Origin: Talinum fruticosum
Taxonomy: Eukaryota; Streptophyta; Magnoliopsida; Caryophyllales; Talinaceae
Length of the DNA stretch: 64,000 nt
Direction of reading: 5' to 3'
Assembly (NCBI GenBank): GCA_021018815.1
Contig: JAITYX010000085.1
Coordinates: 1,984,001-2,048,000 of the forward strand
Under the pieces are notes generated by a model. That model saw only the letters and a list, made by a program, of their open reading frames with translations. It was not told the origin of the DNA and did not search any database. This document shows positions 55,761 to 64,000 of the stretch, piece by piece. The first letter of the stretch is position 1. Every line of letters begins with the position of its first letter. Both the position numbers and the translations under genes were made by a program.

Positions 55761-58700
55761 ATGCTAAGAAATATTAGGAGAGTTGTGAAATCCACTTTCA
55801 AGAGCAATGGCCTCAGCTATTTTGGACTGAGAAGGCATGAATCATATATCCTGTTCCAACCTTGTGTTCCACAATACCGATTCTATTCACAATTAAGACA
55901 TCATCATGGAGGATATTCATCGACTAATGTGTATAAACATATGGAAAGCACATACAAGAGTGGGTTTTCCAGGCAGTACTCAGTTGCACATGCTAGTAAC
56001 ACCATGACAAATCATGCTCAAAATGCTTGGCGAAGGATTTCACAGATGCGTTCTTCCCATGATTCAGCATGTCCCACCATAACCAGGATCGCTCAAGCAT
56101 TCAGCATAGCCTCAACCAGGTCTCATCTTGTAGTTCCTGGTATTTTCACACTGATATTTGGAGAGCTAGCCTTAACCGGAACTGCAAGAGCTGAATCAAA
56201 CTATCTTCCTTCGAAAAATGATGTTTTTATGCGTGCACAAGATGGCCATGCCTACATGACCAGGTTGCTTTTTGATGTAATAGAGGTTCTTATTTTGCTG
56301 CTGAGAGCTTTTTATCTGGCAATTCTATTCTCACCAAGCATAGCCATGGCTCCATTTGCAGATAGTTTTGGACCTCAGTTCAGAAACTATTGGCTTCAGG
56401 TTGTGCATCGTACCTTGGAAAAAGCTGGTCCTGCATTTATAAAATGGGGGCAGTGGGCTGCTACACGACCCGATCTATTTCCAAGAGATCTGTGTTCTGA
56501 GCTAGCAAAGCTTCATTCTAAAGCTCCAGAGCACAGCTTTGCCTATACAAAATTAGCAGTTGAAAAGGCCTTTGGTCGTAAAATATCTGACATATTCGAG
56601 AGTTTTGATGAGAAGCCTGTAGCATCTGGGAGTATTGCTCAGGTGCACCGAGCTATTTTGCGATTCCGGTATCCTGGTCAAAAGATCAAGCCAATTGAGG
56701 TTGCTGTGAAAGTCAGGCATCCAGGAGTTGGTGATTCAATCAGGAGAGACTTTGTTATTATCAACACAGTAGCAAAAATATCAAAATGCATACCAACACT
56801 GAAGTGGCTAAGACTAGATGAAAGTGTGCAACAGTTCGCAGTTTTCATGATGTCACAAGTTGACCTTGCTAGGGAAGCTGCAAATCTTAATCGCTTTATA
56901 TACAATTTCCGGAAATGGAAAGATGTCTCATTTCCAAAACCTCTCTATCCACTTGTGCATCCTGCAGTTTTGGTGGAAACTTTTGAGCATGGGGAAAGTG
57001 TGGCTCGCTATGTTGATGGGCTTGAAGGACACCAACGATTTAAAACTACGCTTGCTCACATCGGCACTCATGCTCTTCTGAAGATGTTACTGGTAATATA
57101 ATTATGCAGTACTCCCCACCCCATCCTGTGTACTGAGTGAGATATCTTCATTAATTTATATCTTATTTGGTTATTTAGTTTGCAATTTTTTCATTTAATT
57201 TTAGGAACTGCCTGTGCTTGTTTGAAGTATTGCTGCATCTTTGAAATAGGTGATACTACCCTTATTTGATGTGTGAAATTTATGATAGGCAGTAATACAC
57301 AGTGGCTAGTAGCTGTGTTACCACTTAAGAACTAATGGGTGCGGCCTTTTGTCATTTAATAATTGGCTAATATTTGCTTGAAAGAGGTGCTCTATTGCTT
57401 GAAGATTTTTCAGGAAATGACGAGTCTATAATCCTTAATCTTCTGGTTGTCCAGGTAGATAACTTCATCCATGCGGACATGCATCCGGGCAATATTCTTG
57501 TTCGAATGAAGCATGGTAGGAGGAAGCCGGAGACAAAAAAAGGCCTCATGTTGTTTTCATTGACGTGGGAATGACTGCGGAGCTTTCCAAGACTGATCGT
57601 GACACCTTGCTGGAGTTCTTTAAGGCTGTGGCCCGTCGGGATGGACGCAGAGTAGCTGAGTGCACTCTCCAACTTTCAAAACGCCAGAACTGCCCAAATC
57701 CAGAGGCGTTCATTCAGGTTCTATCCTTTCTCCTGTAATTCTTTCTTATGAAATCTTGTGATTAGGTCTTATAGAACTTGGTTGGTTCCTTCCCATGGTG
57801 ATTGTTGTTGGATAGATGTAGAAATTTCAGGTCTTTGTGTCACAGTGATGGGATGCTTTATTCATTTTGTTTCTTGAATCCTGTCTGTTGCATAGTTTAT
57901 GTTATATATGCTTTGTTTTAGGTCGTACGGCTTCTTTTTTTGCTTCCTGTTATTGGAGGATTAACCGTGTTAATGCAGTCCGTTGTAGTGCCTTACGTTT
58001 GAAAATACTGTCTAAAAGTTCTGAGAATCTATCCATCAAGCAGAGACTTGGTAATTTGGTTTCTGTTTCTGTTCATGCTTACGGTTGTATGATATGTTTT
58101 TATCATCTGCTATTGTGTTGTAAAATATTTTGCCTATAATGGACCCTAGTTGAACAATTTCATGGTTTGGTTGCAAACTTCCTTAGGAAATTTGGCATGG
58201 AGCCTACCGAGAAACTTACCAGATCACTTTTCCATGAGTAATGTCTGCTAGTTTCTAGTTCCAGGTCTTGTAAGGTCCGCAGCTGTAAAGCTTTTGTTTC
58301 TAGTTATTTGAAGTAGAGGTATTGTGTGAAATTGTATTTCGTTGACCATTCGGTGAAGATTTGATTCTGAAATTTTTTGTTGCTTCGGCCCAAGCTGCGT
58401 TTGCAATGGAGTGACACTATATTTGTGTTGAATTGACAGGAGGTTAAAGAGTCATTTGATTTTTGGGCAACTCCAGAAGGAGACTTGGTTCATCCTGCAG
58501 ATGCCATGCAACAATTACTTGAACAAGTTAGGCGTCACAAGGTGAACATTGATGGCAATGTCTGCACTGTGATAGTGACTACATTGGTTCTTGAGGTAAC
58601 CACTTAATCTACTATGCCTTTAGAACATACTTGCTATATATATTGAACTAGTATGACAGTTTGATGTTCCTTGCCTGAGGAAAAGGTGGTAGAGAATTGT

Positions 58701-59148
58701 TTCTGGGTATTTTTTGGGCGCGGGGGGTGAGATAGCTGGTAATCCAAGAGGAAGCGAGGAGGACTATTATGGTGGTAAGACTGTAAGAGTGTTGGAGAAC
58801 CCTTATTTGTGATTCTTTGATCTCATTTGTTTTGCCTTGCAATATGGGGGTAATAAGTCGGAGCAAGCAACAGTCTTTTTACTTCAAATATGCAAATAAG
58901 ACCGTATACGATAATAATTCCTAACTCTACTCTTGTAACTTTTGTTAGCTTTGACAAATGAACTTCCTAATAAAATTGGGGTTGGAGCTTTCTGTAACTT
59001 GTGCATTTGCATATGTTGATTGCAGGGATGGCAAAGGAAGCTTGATCCTGATTATGATGTGATGCGCACACTTCAAACGTTGGTTTTGAGAGATAATGAT
59101 TGGGCACAATCTCTTTCATACACAATAGAAGGACTCATGGCCCCATAG
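55761..59148 (+). CDS. ABC1/ADCK2-like atypical kinase, probably mitochondrial, frameshifted in exon 2
   Basis: Coding exons are 55761-57092, 57455-57717, 58440-58595 and 59026-59148, all GT-AG; the intended product is about 624 aa. The N-terminus 'MLRNIRRVVKSTFKS' is Arg/Ser-rich like a mitochondrial presequence. Hydrophobic stretches occur near residues 130-150 and 175-205. UbiB-family marks are: K-x-G-Q motif 'KWGQWAATRPDLFP' (from 228), Ala-rich-loop equivalent 'VASGSIAQVH' (287-296), the VAVKV lysine (K317) and catalytic loop 'HADMHPGNILV' (450-460). Relatives support coenzyme Q or lipid metabolism in mitochondria. In exon 2 an A7 run (57535-57541) is one base short: the frame hits a stop, while the continuing family sequence 'FIDVGMTAELSKTDRDTLL' lies in the next frame. 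Exon 2 is 263 bp where 264 keeps phase. It may be a real mutation or a sequencing slip. Confidence 0.85.
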
Positions 59149-59551
59149 GTCTCTGTTTTTTGCCATTGTTGTTGCTATAATACAAATTTTGACAGCATTC
59201 TCTCTGGAATAATGAAGTTAAATAGGTTAGGTTTTGTTCCTTCCGAAATTCTCTTCATCGTTGTTTTGAGGGCATTCATCAAGATATAGAGTGGTACCTT
59301 TGTAATACTTCTGCAGGAATGTGGAGTTTAAGTTCACGCCAACTAGTTCATGTATATATTCGAAATATGTTTGTATTCATTCTGAACCTCTGTTCACGAG
59401 AGGCGAACTTCTGACAATATATCACCTGATAATGGATCTCATCTGGTGATCATCATTACAGAACATCTTGATAAATACAGAATATAGTCAAAGGAGCCAT
59501 AACCTAAGTTCGATCTATTTACAAAAAGCACTTTATGAAATTTTACAAGAT

Positions 59552-59646
59552 GCCCCTCTCGCAAATCTATCTCTATCTGAAAGTGAGCGAGAAAATTCAT
59601 GCCCCTCTCCCCAATCTATTCTATCTGAAAGTGAGCGAGAAAATTT
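59552..59646. repeat. 49 bp tandem duplication
   Basis: Copies start at 59552 and 59601 with gcccctctc; both contain tatctgaaagtgagcgagaa. Confidence 0.92.
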
Positions 59647-59770
59647 TCTTGGTGATCATCATTCTGCGCCAGTGAAGGAATATATTCTCCCACTCTAATC
59701 TCCGGCTCTCCGAGAAGCTTCAGTTCTTGCTTTCCTCAGCTACCTACCTGATAGAAACCTGCATAGAATG

Positions 59771-59925
59771 AACGACCCACATACTCGTTTATCGTTTGCA
59801 TGGACATATATGGGCAACTTTAGTGTCTCCAATCTTGTAAGGAATTGCAAACGACCCACATACTTGTTTATCGCGTGCATGGAAAATATGGGCGGCTTCA
59901 GTGTCTCCAATCTCATAGAAGACTG
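59771..59925. repeat. 79 bp tandem duplication
   Basis: Copies start at 59771 and 59850 with aacgacccacatact and share tgtctccaatct. A third partial copy (tctccaatctcatagaaaac) is at about 60010-60045. Confidence 0.9.
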
Positions 59926-60952
59926 CAATAGCTTCAATGTTTATATGGTTAGAGTATTAAATATACGACGGATGTGAGCATTGTGCAATTATAACACAAA
60001 TTATATGAATCTCCAATCTCATAGAAAACTGCAATACCTTGAAGTTTATTGACAGTGATATCATTGAAAGATATGAATGAAAGTATGAGCTGGTCCAATC
60101 TTTTCGCTTCCTGTCTCACTTCTTTTTGAAATGAACAATTCAAAGTATATGTCGATTTTTTTAAAATTTTTGTGGATGTCGTATATTCAATGGTACATAA
60201 ATAAAATTCAATATAATTTCAAAAAAAATTAAAGAAAAAAAAAACAAATCAAACATACCTTAAACCTGAAATAACCTGATGTAGACCAGAATGGGTGGTT
60301 CTTTACAATTGACTCTCAATTCAGACAAAGAATAAAAGAGAGGTCAGCTTATGCTGTAATGAAGCTCAGCTGAAACCAATTCCATGGGTTGGGAAGCAGA
60401 AACATAATTGAGCATCGGAATCATAATCCATCATCCCTAGATGCCAAAAACATAATTGAATACAGCGCTGATAAACCACCCGATCCAGGCAGTAAACGAA
60501 CTGAGGTAGCTGCAAGGGGATCGGAGGGAGGATTTCATCAACGCTGCACTCAATGACGTTTTCATGGTCTGGGTTTGTAAGTTGTTGATCAAGGGATTAA
60601 TCTTTAATCTACCTTCCTCCAGCCCTTGAAACTTGATGCTTGGAAATGGAAGAAATTCAACTTATTTATAGGGAAATGAAGGCTCAAATAGGCAATTCTT
60701 AATAATGTGTCAATTAAGTACATGTAATGTACATTGACCTTGCTGGAATGTTAGTTGCTACCTTGTGTTAGTTGCTACCTTGTACTGATGGCTTTCCTTT
60801 GTACTACTGAAATTGTGTACTGCACAAAGCACAACCCTTTTCATGCAGTCTTTTATCTCTCCCCTTCTCTTTTCACCGCCCCCCTCCCCATATGTAGAAA
60901 AAAATGGCAGCCAGTGCAAGCGATCAATTGTATTAGCTTTTGAGCCTTAGTT

Positions 60953-61233
60953 AGGGTCTGTTCAACTTTACATAAAAAATAAAATTTATTTATGTTTTAT
61001 GTTCGTTTATATTATTTTACATTCGTTTATATTTTTTTTATGTTCGTTTATGTTCGTTTCTGTTCTTCTATGTTCCGTTTATGTTCGTTCATCTATGATT
61101 GTTTCTATTTAATAACTCATTTCGTTGGTTTACGTTTGTTTCGTTTATTTACTGTTCATCTATACTCTTTTATGTTCGTTTATGTTTATATTTATGTTTA
61201 TGTGCGTTTTGTGTGTAAGTTCAAACAGACCCT
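60953..61233. mobile_element. MITE with AGGGTCTGTT inverted ends
   Basis: The left end agggtctgttcaacttta and the right end taagttcaaacagaccct are imperfect inverted repeats over about 18 bp, 281 bp apart. The inside is built of degenerate 'tttatgttcg' units. There is no coding capacity and no clear target duplication. The end sequence is like that of some hAT-type MITEs; the superfamily is not certain. Confidence 0.55.
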
Positions 61234-61740
61234 TGATTATATTAATTGATTTCATAAGGTTACAATTACACAATAAGGTTTGTCATAAAAACAATTTCTA
61301 TCATTATTTGTGGATATTTAAACGGATCTTTGATCAAGTGTAGGTCTCAAATTTTCAAATCTAAATTCGTACCCTGCTCGGATTCTCTTGGGTCCCAACC
61401 CAATCTATTGAACCCAAATCCTTTAATTTGTAGCAGATCTGGCGAGTATGTATTGAATCCAGGATCCATGGTCTATCAGTATTTGCAATTCCCAGCGCTT
61501 TTTTTTTTTTGTTGATCTATCCAATAAAACAAAAAAAAAAAATCACTCCAATCTCTAAAATGTCATGAAGATTGAAGCCTCATAGCCCAGCCCACAAAGA
61601 TGTCCTTCAACAAAAGCCCAACATACGAGAGGCCCATATGCAGATAGGCGGTGAGACGTTTAAAAGAAAAATAATAAATAATAAAATAAATAAAAAGGAC
61701 GAAGAAGAAAGGAAAGCAAATAAAAAGGAAAAGGTCGACG
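61234..61740. other. Intergenic, upstream of the TSSC4-like gene
   Basis: No gene is seen. It ends in an A-rich leader and a short (CGAAA)4 repeat at about 61740-61762, which is likely within the 5' UTR of the next gene. Confidence 0.5.
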
Positions 61741-61797
61741 AAACGAAACGAAACGAAACGAAGATAGAAATTCAATTGAGAGCCGAGAGAAGCGAGA

Positions 61798-64000
61798 ATG
61801 GCGTCAGGGATGAACAACGACGATGCATTCTCTCAGAGGGTCAAGAAGACATTCGGGTCCCTCTTCGCTTCTCTAAACCCTTCTCCTTCTCCTTCTTCTC
61901 TCTCCAACCCTCTTTGGTCTCTCACCGCCGCCGACGTCCAGAAGAAGGAGTGGCGCCGTGATAAGGACACCTCTGCCAGAGACTCCACCCCTTGTTCTTC
62001 TTCCTTCGACGAGTTTCTCTCTCAAGCCCGCAAGAATTCGCGCAATAATCTCAGGAATTACCGCAAGGAGCTCGAGGACGACCTCCACGATCTCGATGAT
62101 AGCGGCGATCAAGATAATAGGGATGCTGGTGATGGGGATTTGAATGACTGGGATGTTAGATCTTCTATTGGCTTGGATTCCACTCTTGACAATGAGGTAT
62201 TTTAATTTCTCTCTTTTTTTTTTTTGCTGTTTTCCCTTGTTGGGCCTTCCTCTTTTATGGGTTTTTCCTAGCTAAGGTGTAAGGCTGTGTATACATTGAG
62301 CTTGCAGGTAGTAAAGGGATTTGTAGTTGTTCTGGTGGGCTGAAGTTTTGAGGGTTTATTATCATGGTCTTATATGGGTTAGTGGAAAATTGTTTGTGTG
62401 ATTGTTCTTGTTTATGGTCATCTTATTGTGATTTTATTGATTTGTTTGGGAATTGAATTGGTATGTTCTTATGTGGGTTACTATTAGAAGTTGCATCTTT
62501 ACCTATGCTGAAGCTTATCTAGGTCGATAGTTCGATTAAGACGTTAGGATGATGGTTTTGTGATATGTTGGCTACTATTGTGGACTCTGGAAACACTGGT
62601 TTGGCATTCAAAGTTTTTAAGAAGAAAGAATTGGGAGATGATTCATGGTGGAACAACAATTGATAATTTTTTCTTTGGAGGGTGGGGGAGGGGTTTGTGA
62701 GGAGCGGGGGTTGGTTTGTCATAGGGTGTTTCTTATGCTTTTCATGTGAATGGTGCTGGAGACAGGGTCAATTGGAAGAATGCAATCTAATTCTTTATTG
62801 CTTATGTTTACTATTTCAAGTGTGTCGAGTTGAGTTTTGAAATGATGTTACATCTCGGCTCCCAATCCTGGAGGCTGTAGAAAGTATGTTATTGGACAAA
62901 TCTGCATTGCTCTTGCCACCGGGGTTTTATTTTATGTCTGTGCTCTAGGAGAGGCTGGAAGTAATAATTGCACTGGCATAGAAATGATGTTTTTAATTTC
63001 ACTTTTGGTGCCCTTGGCTTCAAGATGATGTTATCCCTTCTGCTTTTGGTGTATGTTATTGTATTAAAACAAGTAAAGATTGTATCTGGCATTAATGACA
63101 GCAAAAAACCTAGTCTATATCTTGCCAAAGTAGGGTTTTGGAATATCCAAATCACAGCCTTACCTCAAATATTTTAGCTTGGCATTTGCAATTGCTAAAT
63201 TATGTCAATCAGCTTTTAGCTTCCTTTGTGTCCTTTTGCACTCAATATGTTTGTCGGTTCTTGCAGGAAGAAGAAGATACTTATGACAAAGTTGCCACAG
63301 GGAGGGAGAATGCCGGAGACCGATTGTATATGAGGGACATTATCGATAACCATGATTTGGATCTCACATCTCAGGATGACATCCCAGGAGCTGTTGGGAA
63401 CAGACGAAGGGATCCTCGTGCTAATCTGTGGGCTGCTAAGATTAGGCTGAAAGAAGATGATGCTGAAGCTGCAGCACAGACGGATCAATCTAAAGCTGAG
63501 CAGACTCCTCCCCAACAGCCTGAGAAGGAATATGCTCATTCGGAGGAAGATAGTGACAAGTTGAAGCCTATCTTGAAAAGGAAGGAGCAGGAAACTTCTT
63601 CAAAACCATCAAAACGTGTGAGGTTTGATCCTGGCTGCATAAATGCTAGTGAGACAGTTAGAGAAGTCTTGGGTGATGTAGCTTCTACAAAGGCTGTAAT
63701 CCAAGGTAATGGTTCAACAGTAGATGAGAAAGTATCTAGGGTTCCAGATTATATACAGAATCCTTCCAAATACACACGCTATAGTCTTGATTCTGTTGAT
63801 GAAATGAATGACAAATCAAATACTGGAGCCTTCATGGACTTCCTTAAGATGGTGAAGGGGTCAAAGAATGGAGAGTCGGTTTCTGAGCAGAATGATGCTC
63901 CCATGGAACTCCCTAAGTCGGTGACTTTTGTTCCAAAGAAAAAGTCAGATGCTATGAAATTGGATGGTATTGTTGATAATGGAACAACTCAAGAAAAACA
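61798..64000 (+). CDS. TSSC4-like U5 snRNP-associated protein (5' part)
   Basis: Exon 1 is 61798-62196 (133 codons, start 'MASGMNNDDAFSQRVKKTF'), the intron 62197-63266 (GT-AG), and exon 2 runs from 63267 past the window end in one open frame. The TSSC4 signature is 'DPRANLWAAKIRLKEDD' (from residue 182) and 'VPDYIQNPSKYTRYSLDSV' (from 292), matching the conserved V-P-D-Y-x-x-x-P-x-x-x-T-x-Y-S-L block of human and plant TSSC4. In animals TSSC4 acts as a chaperone in U5 and tri-snRNP assembly in the nucleus; the same role is inferred here. The N-terminal half is acidic and disordered-looking. A 'KPILKRK ... KRVRF' segment (RVRF at 250-253) resembles a PP1-docking site. The start context agaATGGCG is favourable. 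Confidence 0.8.

Larger units (their letters stand above)
59149..60952. other. Intergenic with short tandem duplications
   Basis: No gene is seen. Two minisatellite-like duplications (59552 and 59771, listed separately) lie near the 3' end of the ABC1 kinase gene; the rest is AT-rich. Confidence 0.5.

Overview
This window is plant nuclear DNA, most likely from a eudicot. It is AT-rich, its genes have GT-AG introns, and it carries Copia, Athila-type and Tat-type LTR retrotransposons, plant LINEs, MITEs and long microsatellites. I saw no rRNA, tRNA or CRISPR. Three host genes are recognisable: a four-exon PEBP (FT/TFL1/MFT family) gene at 2775-3888 (+), an ABC1/ADCK2-like atypical kinase gene at 55761-59148 (+), and the 5' part of a TSSC4-like U5 snRNP gene at 61798-64000 (+, runs off the window). 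About 45 kb of the space between the first two is a pile of mobile elements.

Layout. 1-2.3 kb: eroded LINE pieces (zf-RVT and RNase H) either side of a long ATT/ATC microsatellite. 2.7-3.9 kb: PEBP gene. 4.9-13.4 kb: a locally duplicated segment; between its copies is a probable Mutator-like element (5290-11054) whose right inverted repeat was split by a decayed Copia element (6712-10909). 13.66-23.36 kb: a 5'-truncated Ty3/gypsy element of the Tat lineage on the minus strand. It carries an intron-bearing gypsy-type ORF (PF04195-like) in antisense, a pyrimidine-rich tract and tandem repeats. 23.36-31.19 kb: a minus-strand, Sirevirus-like Copia element with 1.6 kb 5' LTR, gag, pol and a third, env-like ORF. 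Its 3' LTR is lost at the junction with the Tat element.

31.68-54.03 kb is a nested set that can be read base by base. An old Copia element (31678-33822 and 53318-54027) was hit by an Athila-type element (33823-53312, target duplication CTTAT). That element then received a solo LTR of its own or a sister family in reverse orientation inside its 5' LTR (34652-35896, duplication GTAAC), a 2.87 kb solo LTR inside its reverse transcriptase (39680-42552, duplication CCTCT), and a LINE on the opposite strand in its 3' region (about 47.68-51.19 kb).

The host genes show no functional link to each other. Points that deserve a second look: the PEBP gene has an in-frame, signal-peptide-like N-terminal extension and Phe at the position that separates FT, TFL1 and MFT; the ABC1 kinase gene has a one-base frameshift in an A7 run just after its catalytic loop; the TSSC4-like protein has a PP1-docking-type RVRF motif; and the Tat element carries an antisense spliced ORF with its own TATA. 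All family assignments are from reading motifs by eye; nothing was searched.
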